From NCBI GenBank assembly GCA_916048095.2, contig OU696595.1, forward strand, positions 1,470,795 to 1,534,794: a stretch of DNA of 64,000 nt, read 5' to 3'. The translations under genes were made by a program, and so were the position numbers. Numbering within the stretch: the stretch's first letter is position 1; each line of letters opens with the position of its first letter. The stretch comes from Sacculina carcini (taxonomy: Eukaryota; Arthropoda; Thecostraca; Sacculinidae). The notes below the pieces were generated by a model. The model had not been told where the DNA came from and ran no database searches. It saw only the letters and a list, made by a program, of their open reading frames with translations. Below, piece by piece: positions 36,801 to 47,500 of the stretch.

Positions 36801-37430
36801 AGCGCACTCCAATGGAGCATGTGAATCTGCATGAGAAGAGGTTTCCTCTTGCTCATGTGTCTGATTGGTAGCTTGAGCCGCCATTCCAGAACATGTCGAA
36901 TATACTGCCGCGTTCTTTTGAGCCATTTCCAGGCTTCTCGCTGTTGCTACAGCGTCCTCCAGTTTCAGCTCCAGATTCTCCAGCAGCCTCTGACGAATAC
37001 TCGAAGAAGAAAGTCCACTGATGAATGCGTCTCTGATAGAGAGGTCAGCGTGTGTCGTTGCGGTGACAGCCTCGAAGTTGCATTCTTTGGCGAGCTGTTT
37101 CAACGTTTGAAGAAACTGGTCGATTGACTGATCATTGTCCTGCTTACATGTAGCAAGGACATGTCTGGCGAAAACCGTGTTTCTCGGCTTCACATACGTT
37201 TTCTTCAAGACTTCTATCGCCGAATCAAATGTAGTACAATCGGATATTAATTTGAAGACATCAGAGGACACATAATTAGTCAGAATTCCCAACTTGTCGA
37301 TAGAGATACTCGGATTATTGGCCTGAAGTGAGCTGATACAATTAGAGAGGGTGCGATGCCAGTGATTCCAATCGTCAGAAGTAGTATCAGATGAGCCCTC
37401 GAATCGACTCGGCCTGAGTAGGGCATCCAT
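33807..37430 (-). CDS. Gypsy C Gag-Pol polyprotein, 1207 residues, intact
   Basis: One uninterrupted frame. Two zinc knuckles (CQFCGRVNHPRYRC and CHSCGKKGHFSSVC, residues about 225-258) mark Gag, followed by protease MIDSGSTHNF (~301), RT with KVDLKQAYHQ, TRLPFGL and YIDD (~573), RNase H (ETDASDCAL ~717, Glu ~753, TDQQAV ~779) and integrase with HHCC (H844, H849, C878, C881), Asp in SMDFVGP (~909), SDRGSQFT (~967) and Glu in GNGQCEREN (~1003). All catalytic residues are present. The first ATG, at 37428-37430, lies within the 5' LTR, so about 15 N-terminal residues are LTR-encoded unless a later start is used. Coding potential suggests a recently active element. Confidence 0.92.
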   Translation of the reverse strand: MDALLRPSRFEGSSDTTSDDWNHWHRTLSNCISSLQANNPSISIDKLGILTNYVSSDVFKLISDCTTFDSAIEVLKKTYVKPRNTVFARHVLATCKQDNDQSIDQFLQTLKQLAKECNFEAVTATTHADLSIRDAFISGLSSSSIRQRLLENLELKLEDAVATARSLEMAQKNAAVYSTCSGMAAQATNQTHEQEETSSHADSHAPLECAVSRRTSPQQHRPSRCQFCGRVNHPRYRCPAKDSLCHSCGKKGHFSSVCRSSSNSSGGSNFKAAILASSYGGSNEACSIVTAVLNNQEVTAMIDSGSTHNFIKKDYARSLKLKVHHSRDQVSMASSRLSSCTEGHCFCDFEVNERPYTRVKLSILPDLCVPIILGQEFMKRHEAVEFKLNGGAPTLKICASSHLNVDPPSLFANLEHNCRPISTRSRTYSSPDRIFIKSEVKHLLQEGIIEKSNSPWRAQVVVTKNERHKRRLVIDYSTTINKFTQLDAYPMPKISEMIRNLSNYTIFSKVDLKQAYHQCPIREDERFYTAFEADCELYQFTRLPFGLTNSVAAFQRIMNNIIQNHGLEGTYVYIDDIVIGGRNQEELSSRMKAFEEVADKMNIQFNRDKCEYNVSVLDFLGHRIENGTIKPDPKRLTPLKEMPNPSCNRSLKRTIGLLSYYSSWIANFSSRISPLLNVKSFPMNQEATEAFQALKNEISQACLAAIDDHAPFMIETDASDCALAAVLSQCGRPVAFFSRTLSHAERRHSIVEREAAAIVEAVRKWRDLLVGRKFSIVTDQQAVTYIFNTQLSSRIKNDKLLRWRLQLSSYCYEIAYRPGSMNSCADTLSRSCASAQSLSLKDLHEALCHPGVRRMSHLVRLKNLPYSVEDVKRVCRECRVCGELKPRFFRPSPGRLVHARSPFERLSMDFVGPKPSVNKNKYLLVIIDEYSRFPFVYPCPDISAQTVIRCLQNLFSMFGCPDSIHSDRGSQFTSSGLRNFLFQNGVVITHSTPYHPIGNGQCERENGTIWRAIRLALKSDHLDESHWQSVLDRALHSIRSLLCTSTNVTPHARFLGFPRRSGSGYSLPDWLLGGPAFIKNYHRTSKSDPLVEPVEIVSATPHFAKVRYSDRRESTVSTSDLAPQPPGDPPRAAEREVVPAVPTGAISEQVGDSMIVADEAKDERERMEISADEFADRSLNEQTEHPLSFLPGATRRGRIVRRNPKYV

Positions 37431-37761
37431 ACCGAATAAACTATTGTTGAATAAATTGTTGTGAGCTGAGAAGTGAAAACCTTGAACGAAAGGCTTTATT
37501 CAACAATAAAACATGACTATATCTGAAAAAGAGAACACTGACATTAATACGTAGAATACACAAATCAATATGCAATTGACGTAGTATAATGAGGAATTAT
37601 ACATGAGGTGAGCATACAATAGCTAGCAAGTGTAAATATACAAACCAATTAGCCAGCTACAAGAGAGCAACATAACGGCACACGAAAATCATACGAACGA
37701 TAGAGATCCGCCATTGCGGTTCTACAATTCACAGAGTTGCCAAGCTTACGAATTCACAACA
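37384..37761 (-). repeat. 5' LTR of gypsy C
   Basis: 378 bp, starting TGTTGTGAATTC on the minus strand. Its last ~47 bases are inside the Gag reading frame. The base next to the shared end differs from the other LTR (A versus T on the plus strand), so the exact terminal base is uncertain. Confidence 0.85.
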
Positions 37762-39179
37762 CTCAGGTGCCGGTGGCCGATGCACTCAGTCGTGTTCATT
37801 CCACGCTAACTGCGGCACCACTCGTCAGGTGTGTTCACGCTGTCGAACTGGAAACTATTCATCTCAGTTCGGGCCTCGCCGCTTCTCCTGAGCGGCTAGC
37901 TGTTTTCAAGCAGGCTACTGCTGATGACGTTCAGCTGCAGCACGTGATTTCCTATATTCGTGATGGTTGGCCAGATAGTCGCTCTAGGTTAGCTTTTGGT
38001 GTTAGTGTCTATTGGCCTTTCCGCGATGAGTTGACCACTCAAGACGGATTAGTTTTCAAATCTGGTAGTTTGGTTGTTCCGCCATCCCTCCGCAAAGATG
38101 TTCTTTCGCGTTTACACAGATCTCACATTGGAATGCTGTCGGTGCTGCGAATTGCTCGCGAAAATATTTTTTGGCCAGGGATGTCGTCGGCAATTAAAGA
38201 CATGATTTCCCGCTGTCCTATATGTTTGGCGCATCGTCCAAGCCAATCGGCAGAACCACTGTTGTCTCACGAGTTGCCGGAACGCCCCTGGCAAAAACTC
38301 GCTGCTGCTCTGTTCGAATTTGCAGGTCGCCACTACTTGGTAGTGGTTGACTATTTTAGCAACTACGTGGAAGTTGATCGTCTTCTTCAGGTGACAACTG
38401 CTTCTGTTGTCAATTGCTTGCTGGTTCAGTTTGCGCGTCATGGAATACCAGAAGTTTTAGTCACCGATAACGGTCCTCAATTTGCCTCTGAGGAGTTTCG
38501 CCGATTCACTCGATCTGCGGACGTTGTTCATATCACCTCTAGTCCCAGATATCCTCAGTCTAACGGCAAAGCTGAGAACGCGGTTCGTACTGTCAAGACG
38601 ATATTCAAGAAGGCCGCTTCGGCGAACGAAAATCCTTTCTGGGCGTTAATGATGTGGAGGAATACTCCTAGCGAAGGCACCCGTTATTCACCGTCTCAGA
38701 TACTCTTTGGACGTCAATGCCGCACTACTTTACCTGTGCGTCGGCAGGCGCTCTTGCCCACGCCGGCGGATGGCGTTCAGGAACGTTTGCATCGTCAGCG
38801 AGTTCGTCAGCAGATCGTTCATGATGCCAGTCCTGGTGTTCGTCCTCTACCACCAATAGCGGTTGGTTCAGCTGTAAGAATGCGCCTGCCAGGGTCCAAG
38901 TTATGGTCGCCGGGCGTATGCGTCAGAGTTTTGCCTTTTCGGTCTTATATTGTGGAGCTGAATGGTACTCGGTACCGACGCAACCGGCAACAACTATTGG
39001 CTACAGGGGAGACTCCTCCACTGATTGTCACCTCACCTCCTCCTACCTCACCCGCTCCGCCACCAGTCCATTCTGTCAACCCTCCTGATGCGGATGCTGC
39101 TAGTTCTGTGTCGCCGCCGCTGCGCCGATCCACCCGCGAGCGGCGTCCTCCAGCGTACCTGGCGGATTATGTTCAGTGA
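37761..39179 (+). pseudogene. Gypsy B pol, second copy of RNase H end/integrase plus true C-terminus
   Basis: Bases 37761-38865 repeat 32268-33372 almost perfectly (two coding differences seen). The frame then continues past the break point to the natural end of B (proline-rich tail, RRSTRERRPPAYLADYV, stop at 39177-39179). In this copy the first integrase catalytic Asp is replaced by Ala (AAALFEF, near 38310, versus AADLFEF at 32817); Ile to Val is the other change. The open frame begins in element C's LTR. Confidence 0.88.
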
Positions 39180-39230
39180 ATTTTCGTTGTTTTTTTTCTC
39201 GTATATGTTTGTGTTCGTGAGGAAGGGAGA

Positions 39231-39347
39231 TGTGGCGTACGCGTATGTTCAGTGTATGCACAATGTGTTCAATGTAGAGGGCGCCACAGATGGTGAGCCA
39301 TGGCCTTGCGGCAGTCAGGCAGTTAGTTGTGCAATACACACGTTACA
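39231..39347 (+). repeat. Right LTR of gypsy B (117 bp)
   Basis: Same length and sequence as 29384-29500 as far as compared, preceded by a purine-rich tract and followed by the target copy CCATC. Confidence 0.9.
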
Positions 39348-39720
39348 CCATCCGCCATTTCAGGCCGTTCGTCGAAGGTCGCCATTTTGTTCTCGTCACT
39401 GACCACAAACCGTTGGTACACGCGATCAGGTCATCGACAACAATCCATTCACCGCGAGAACAGCGACACCTTGACTACATTGTGCAATTCACGACGAATG
39501 TAGAGCACATCAGCGGCGCAGATAACGTCGTCTCCGACGCATTGTCAAGGATAACCAGTCCACAGAACTCACCCTGTTGCTGGCTCGCTCTGTTGTTAAC
39601 CATTGCTCGTGTTTTGTTTCGCCACCGTAAGTAACCGCCTCTGAACTGTGATCTCTTGTGAATATATATTGTGTTGTCGTCCCCCATTGTGTCGTTCGCC
39701 AGACCCGGGGGGTTGCAACA
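39348..39720 (+). mobile_element. Gypsy A, right part (end of RNase H and terminus)
   Basis: It resumes the RNase H interrupted at 29383 (FVEGRHFVLVTDHKPLVHAI, then ISGADNVVSDALSRI near 39510). Integrase sequence does not follow; instead about 150 bp lead to the terminal GGGGGGTTGCAACA next to the GTAA target copy. This terminal piece is probably the LTR end. Confidence 0.75.
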
Positions 39721-39724
39721 GTAA

Positions 39725-40679
39725 TTCTTTGTACATCAATGCTTCCCGTCGTTCTCTTAAAATCCTACAACGCGTCCTTAACCAATCTTTTCGGTTTGTC
39801 CTTCATCCTGTTCCTTGTCGTCACACTTCGCGATTTATTTTTCAATTTCGCTGGCTCCCAATTATTCCACGTATTCACTTTCGCTTGTGTTGACTGGTCT
39901 ATAAGCTTCTCCACGATCCTCTTCAGCCGTCCTATCTCCGCCTTCTCCTCACTCCTTCCCGAATTCCTCTTCCCCTTGTCTGCCCTCGTGCTGTAAATAA
40001 ATCTCCTTGTTCCTCAAAACCGTTTTTCGCCTCTCGCCGTTACAACTTCATCCCAGCTCATATCACTTCCTTTCTTTCCTACCATTTTTTCCGGTCTAAG
40101 CTCTCCAAACATCTTTTTGACCTCTTTTTTGGCCCAGTCTCCCACACTCTCACACCTTTTGCATCACTATAACCTGTTACTTTAGCCTGTTCTTACTCGT
40201 ATTCCCTTCCCTCATTTGCATGCTTACATCATCTACGTTATGATTATATTGTCTCACGTTGTGTTGTCATTTTGTTTCAGTCGTGTTGTCATGTCCGTCT
40301 GTTTTATACGTATTTTGTCTCTATGTTTTTGTCTTTTATTGCATCTTTGTAGTTTTCTTTTTTGCATCGGCCTGATAGTTGCATTCTCACTCTTCACGCT
40401 TCGCTCTGAGCCGTCGCACCGTACCTGTCTCGCTTGATGAATTTACTAGCAGTTTTTGTGCTTATTCTGTTTTTTTACTGCCATGTTTCAATTTTGCGTT
40501 GTGTGTGCATTTTTATGTTTGTGTTGTCCGCGTGTTTGTTTTCCCTAAGCGGCGTGTCTTACTTATTTGTTTTTTATTCTCTTCTCCAATATTTGTATTT
40601 TCGCGCGTGTGTTTTAATGCGCTATATATGTGTATATGTGTTTCAATGTGCGCTATACAAATGAACGTCAATGAATGAA
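39725..40679 (+). mobile_element. L2-like LINE, right part (3' end)
   Basis: Continues the LINE broken at 26325: the RT thumb region (NASRRSLKILQRVLNQSFRF near 39740; RWLPIIPRIHFRL near 39851) and the typical 3' region, ending in GCGCTATACAAATGAACG and (TGAA)n. Several frameshifts are visible after 39895. Together with 24640-26325 it forms one LINE. Confidence 0.82.
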
Positions 40680-41180
40680 TTCCGTTCCTCCAATTCTATA
40701 TAGAATAGTTTCGCGCCAGAGCCCTTCGGTGCGCTATGACAAATATATGCTGCGGAGCACATAATTCGAAAATATTTCGGGCCACACTAATTCATATATT
40801 ATTCAAATTGCTTGTATTATAGAAAATTAGGTATATTTTACAAAATGGATATACCCTGCAATTGATATATTACGCACATTATATGCTACCACAAATAATC
40901 CACCCAAAACAGCTGCTGAGTTAATTAAAGGAGTTAAAGGAACATGCATTTTCTTCAGTTATATTCTACGAAACCGTGCATCTCCTAAAATTGGGCATTA
41001 TCGGCACTAAGGCCACGTTCAGTCCAGTGTCGAATAGTTCAGTGATATTTTTTTCATTCACCCGGCGCACATTCAACACGTTGTAAGATAAAATTATAGA
41101 AATAATCACAAATTGAGCCACCGTGTTAAATAGTCAAACTTTATATCAATTTTCACTGAGCTTTCAAGAGCTTTCGAGTT

Positions 41181-41216
<36 letters not shown>

Positions 41217-42093
41217 CGTATTCAAACGTGCTCATATAATTGAACAGATAATAAACTATACACATGAAACATCAATAATCCATCGAGCTGAAACAACATG
41301 TGTCATGATTATTATTATCGTAGTTCATATTTGAACAAGCAGAGCAGAAGGTGGAATCGAATTGACACCTCACTGCTAGTGTATCCCAGCGTGAAAGCAA
41401 AGCATAAACAGACAGACAAACATACACACACATACAGGTACATTGTGGGACGGGCACATGCGCACGCTACAACTGACAAGCAATCCTCCTCCTCATAACA
41501 CCTGACTCAACAAATTGGACAACTGGAAAAACATCTGGAAATAGAAGAAGAGAACAACTACTTGTCACGCGGACATTGCAAATATTTCCTCTTCTCTTGT
41601 GAAAAATTCGCAACTAAACAACACTACCAATAATTCCCAACAACAGTCATAAAAATACTAAAAAAACTATAATAATAATCAATCAAAAAACAAATCAACA
41701 AACGCATACGAACACACACTGAAACACATACAAACACACACAGATACACACACAAACATACTCGTGTATGCATGTATAAATACGCACTGAAACACATACA
41801 AACACAAACTGAAACACATACAAACACACACTGAAACACATACAAACACACAATGAAACACATACAAACACACTGAAACACATACAGAAACACACACTGA
41901 AACACATACAAACACACACTGAAACACATACAAACACACACACACAAACACACAGAAACACATACAGAAACACATACAAACACACTCGTGTATGCATGTA
42001 TAAATACACAGTGATTTTTCAGAGATATTTGTAGCAGCAGTATAATTGTGATACATAGAACATATTGTGTGTTTATGTATCTGGACGGAAAAT

Positions 42094-42137
<44 letters not shown>

Positions 42138-42565
42138 CAGACAGACATACAAGCAGATATACATGCACACAATATAAAAATACAGTACAGTTGCAGTAAT
42201 CAGTAGCGAACTCATAACAAATAGAGCTGCAATACAGGCAATAAATAAACCAGACAAAAACTGTGTATCAGTTAGTATCAATGTCAACAATGTATTTATG
42301 TGTTATATATAGTGTATGTAACAGTTTGTATCAGTGTATATATTAATATGTATATTGTGTGTATAAATCTAACACATTCAACACATTAGCGGAGGCCATT
42401 TATACAGCAGAAACTGACAATATGATGACGGATGAGGACAAGCAGACAGACAGACAGACAGATATAAGACACAACAGTACAGATCACAGTTGAAAAACAC
42501 CACACTTCTCTCACAGTACACTAATAATACTATAACTAACCAACACACTGACACATACATACACT

Positions 42566-42608
<43 letters not shown>

Positions 42609-42821
42609 TGACACAAACACATACACTGACAAACATACACTGACACACACACACACTGACAAACACACACACTGACACGTACACACACATACACTGACAA
42701 ACATACACTGAAAAACACACACATACACTGACACATTGACCCTGACACACACACACTGACACACACACATACACTGACACACGCACACACTGACACACAA
42801 ACACACTGACACACATACACT

Positions 42822-42858
<37 letters not shown>

Positions 42859-43024
42859 TGCCATACTGACAAACACACACATACACTGACACACGCACAC
42901 ACTGACACACACACACATACACTGCCATGCTGACAAACACACACACACACACACACAAACACACTGACACACACACACACACACACACATACACTGACAC
43001 ATTGACACTGACACATTGACCCTG

Positions 43025-43122
<98 letters not shown>

Positions 43123-43166
43123 TGCCATACTGACACACATACACAGAGACACACAGAGGCGCGTGT
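40680..43166. other. 3' flank of the FIP gene: unique AT-rich DNA then CA-rich repeats
   Basis: 40680-41160 is AT-rich and unique without a gene signal. A TG tract is at 41180-41212. 41690-42000 is a tandem ACACATACAAACACACACTG-type repeat; 42090-42134 is (CA)n. 42135-42540 is unique with short CAGA tracts. 42545-43135 is CA-rich with ACTGACAC interruptions. The FIP 3' untranslated region must lie in the part nearest 43166. Long Cys/Val-only frames here are artefacts. Confidence 0.7.
42545..43135. repeat. CA microsatellite with regular ACTGACAC interruptions
   Basis: (CA)n runs of 8-60 bp are separated by tacactgacaca; a block with tgccatactgac/ttgaccctgacac is repeated two or three times, showing larger-scale duplication. 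It begins about 30 bp downstream of the FIP stop codon. Confidence 0.93.
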
Positions 43167-44134
43167 TTAGAGTGTTGTTGGCTCGACGCAGGGAGGTTGA
43201 TGTTTGACTTCCAGCAGTTCAGGATGATGCTCCACTATATTGAGCAGAATATTGTCAATATACACGCGCAACTGTCTGTTAACCTCCAACTGATCCAGAT
43301 AATTGCGACGCCACTGCTCACAACAACAACAACAACAACAACAACATCAATTATAACATCAGAACAAACGAGGAAACACAAGTATTTCTTGATCTCACAC
43401 GCTTCTTCTCATATATTGTTTCTCCATCATTCTGTTGTTTTTATTATGTCAATCACACAATAATATTTATACATACAGATTAACTGTTGCTATCGCACGG
43501 ATGAGAGAGGAGATAGAGACTGATAATAGCGAATAAGCAAGAGAAATAAGACAAATAGCTCACCTTGTCTTCAGGTCGTGTTTTATCATCACACGAATCC
43601 ACCTCGTCACACTGTGTAATACACAACACACACACACACACAATTAACACATATAAATACACATAAACACATATAAAAACACACTGACACACACACAATT
43701 AACACATATAAATACACACTGACACACACACACACACAAACGTACATATACATGTATATGAACACAAACACACATGAACACATAAACATACACTGACACA
43801 CACACACACACAAACGTACATATACATGTATATGAACACAAACACACATGAACACACAAACATACACTGACACACACACACACACACACACGCACAAACG
43901 TACATATACATGTATATGAACACAAACACACATGAACACACAAACATACACTGACACACACACACACACACACACGCACAAACGTACATATACATGTATA
44001 TGAACACAAACACACATGAACACATAAACACACACTGACACACACACACACACACAAACGTACATATACATGTATATGAACACAAACACACATGAACACA
44101 AACACACATGAACACATAAACATAAACATACACT

Positions 44135-44192
<58 letters not shown>

Positions 44193-44545
44193 CAAAGAGA
44201 CACAAACGCAGATACACATGTATATGAAGTACACATGTATATACACATGTATATGAAGGCAAAGACACGCTAACCTGGCGTATTTCAGGACACGACTTGA
44301 TCGATATATCTCGCAGTGGCCATTGTTGTTGTTGTTGTTGTTGAAGTTCTTGAGCCAGACAGGTGGCATCTGTCACGTGACACCTCTCATCATCATCATG
44401 TTCCTCTTCATCTCGTGCCTCATTGTGATGCTATAATAGCAGTACAAACATTATATGAAACAATAATATATTACTATGCACACTGACACACATTATCCAT
44501 GCTTTAATCCCGTGTTTTGTATGTTCATCATTTGTGTCAGTGTGT

Positions 44546-44587
<42 letters not shown>

Positions 44588-47500
44588 GTGTGTATACATG
44601 CGTGTGTGTGTATAAGTGTGTCTGTGTATCAGTGTGTTAGAGTCAATGTATCAGTGTGTGTATGAGAGAGTATTATGATGTGTGTCAGCTTGTCATTGAG
44701 ATATACATAAATATCCTGTTGGTTGTGTGCAGTACAAAAACGAATACGCAAAATAAAGACGAAAATTCAAATGTAAAATAGATTTATCAATAAACATCTC
44801 AATGAATTCGCATTCCGCACACACATTAATTGTGAAATTATCGATGGCAAATTTGATTTTCATTTACTTCAATAAAACGCTAGAACAGAAATATATATCT
44901 AGCGTGTTAAAGAGCCAAAACTGCACATAACATGATAAACAACACTCAATGTGTGTGTGTGTATGTATGAGTGTGTACGTTTATATGAGTGTGTGTCGGT
45001 GTCAGTGTCAGTGTCAGTATCAGTATCAGTGTCAGTGTGTTAGTGTACGAGAGTCAGTGTGTTAGTGTCAGTGTGTTGGTGTGTTAGTGTACGAGAGTCA
45101 GTGTGTTAGTGTACGAGAGTCAGTGTGTTAGTGTACGAGAGTCAGTGTGTTAGTGTACGAGAGTCAGTGTGTTAGTGTACGAGAGTCAGTGTGTTAGTGT
45201 ACGAGAGTCAGTGTGTTAGTGTACGAGAGTCAGTGTGTTAGTGTACGAGAGTCAGTGTGTTAGTGTACGAGAGTCAGTATGTTAGTGTACGAGAGTCAGT
45301 GTGTTAGTGTACGAGAGTCAGTGTGTTAGTGTACGAGAGTCAGTGTGTTAGTGTACGAGAGTCAGTGTGTTAGTGTACGAGAGTCAGTATGTTAGTGTAC
45401 GAGAGTTGGTGTGTTAGTGTACGAGAGTCAGTGTGTTAGTGTACGAGAGTTAGTGTGTTAGTGTACGAGAGTCAGTGTGTTAGTGTACGAGAGTCAGTGT
45501 GTTAGTGTACGAGAGTCAGTGTGTTAGTGTACGAGAGTCAGTGTGTTAGTGTACGAGAGTTGGTGTGTTAGTGTACGAGAGTCAGTGTGTTAGTGTACGA
45601 GAGTCAGTGTGTTAGTGTACGAGAGTCAGTGTGTTAGTGTACGAGAGTCGGTGTGTTAGTGTACGAGAGTTGGTGTGTTAGTGTACGAGAGTCAGTGTGT
45701 TAGTGTACGAGAGTTGGTGTGTTAGTGTACGAGAGTCAGTGTGTTAGTGTACGAGAGTCAGTGTGTTAGTGTACGAGAGTCAGTGTGTTAGTGTACGAGA
45801 GTTGGTGTGTTAGTGTACGAGAGTTAGTGTGTTAGTGTGTTAGTGTGTTAGTGTGTTAGTGTGTTAGTGTACGAGAGTCAGTGTGTTAGTGTACGAGAGT
45901 CGGTGTGTTAGTGTACGAGAGTTAGTGTGTTAGTGTACGAGAGTCAGTGTGTTAGTGTACGAGAGTCAGTGTGTTAGTGTACGAGAGTCAGTGTGTTAGT
46001 GTACGAGAGTTGGTGTGTTAGTGTACGAGAGTCAGTGTGTTAGTGTACGAGAGTCAGTGTGTTAGTGTACGAGAGTCAGTGTGTTAGTGTACGAGAGTCG
46101 GTGTGTTAGTGTACGAGAGTTGGTGTGTTAGTGTACGAGAGTCAGTGTGTTAGTGTACGAGAGTCGGTGTGTTAGTGTACGAGAGTCAGTGTGTTAGTGT
46201 ACGAGAGTCAGTGTGTTAGTGTACGAGAGTCGGTGTGTTAGTGTACGAGAGTCGGTGTGTTAGTGTACGAGAGTCAGTGTGTTAGTGTACGAGAGTCGGT
46301 GTGTTAGTGTACGAGAGTCAGTGTGTTAGTGTACGAGAGTCAGTGTGTTAGTGTACGAGAGTCAGTGTGTTAGTGTACGAGAGTTGGTGTGTTAGTGTAC
46401 GAGAGTTAGTGTGTTAGTGTGTTAGTGTGTTAGTGTGTTAGTGTACGAGAGTCAGTGTGTTAGTGTACGAGAGTCGGTGTGTTAGTGTACGAGAGTCAGT
46501 ATGTTAGTGTACGAGAGTCAGTGTGTTAGTGTACGAGAGTCAGTGTGTTAGTGTATGAGAGTCAGTGTGTTAGTGTACGAGAGTCAGTGTGTTAGTGTAC
46601 GAGAGTCAGTATGTTAGTGTACGAGAGTAGGTGTGTTAGTGTACGAGAGTTAGTGTGTTAGTGTACGAGAGTCAGTGTGTTAGTGTACGAGAGTCAGTGT
46701 GTTAGTGTACGAGAGTTAGTGTGTTAGTGTACGAGAGTCAGTGTGTTAGTGTACGAGAGTCAGTGTGTTAGTGTACGAGAGTCAGTGTGTTAGTGTACGA
46801 GAGTCAGTATGTTAGTGTACGAGAGTCAGTGTGTTAGTGTATGAGAGTCAGTATGTTAGTGTACGAGAGTAGGTGTGTTAGTGTACGAGAGTTAGTGTGT
46901 TAGTGTACGAGAGTCAGTGTGTTAGTGTACGAGAGTCAGTGTGTTAGTGTACGAGAGTCAGTGTGTTAGTGTGTTAGTGTACGAGAGTCAGTGTGTTAGT
47001 GTACGAGAGTCGGTGGGTTACAGTACGAGAGTCAGTGTGTTAGTGTACGAGAGTCAGTGTGTTAGTGTACGAGAGTCAGTGTGTTAGTGTACGAGAGTCA
47101 GTGTGTTAGTGTACGAGAGTCAGTGTGTTAGTGTACGAGAGTCAGTGTGTTAGTGTACGAGAGTCAGTGTGTTAGTGTACGAGAGTCAGTGTGTTAGTGT
47201 ACGAGAGTCAGTATGTTAGTGTACGAGAGTCAGTATGTTAGTGTACGAGAGTCAGTGTGTTAGTGTACGAGAGTCAGTGTGTTAGTGTACGAGAGTCAGT
47301 GTGTTAGTGTACGAGAGTCAGTGTGTTAGTGTACGAGAGTCAGTGTGTTAGTGTACGAGAGTCAGTGTGTTAGTGTACGAGAGTCAGTGTGTTAGTGTAC
47401 GAGAGTCAGTGTGTTAGTGTACGAGAGTCAGTGTGTTAGTGTACGAGAGTCAGTGTGTTAGTGAACGAGAGTCGGTGTGTTAGTGTACGAGAGTCAGTGT

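Larger units (their letters stand above)
33371..37761 (-). mobile_element. Ty3/gypsy element C, minus strand, inside element B
   Basis: 378-bp LTRs lie at 33372-33749 and 37384-37761 (on the minus strand starting TGTTGTGAATTC and ending CTGATAC). One full-length gag-pol frame lies between them. The flanks do not form a short target duplication. Instead 32268-33372 of element B recurs at 37761-38865, so the left flank is a later point of B than the right flank. The element itself appears structurally complete and young. Confidence 0.9.
29384..39347 (+). mobile_element. Ty3/gypsy element B (host of nested element C)
   Basis: Two identical-looking 117-bp LTRs (29384-29500 and 39231-39347; TGTGGCGTAC...ACACGTTACA) are flanked by the 5-bp target CCATC (29379-29383 and 39348-39352). 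A candidate primer binding site TGGTGTCAGAAG follows the left LTR directly; a purine tract (gaggaagggaga) precedes the right one. Without C and the duplicated segment the element is about 4.5 kb with one gag-pol frame. LTR similarity indicates recent insertion. Confidence 0.9.
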
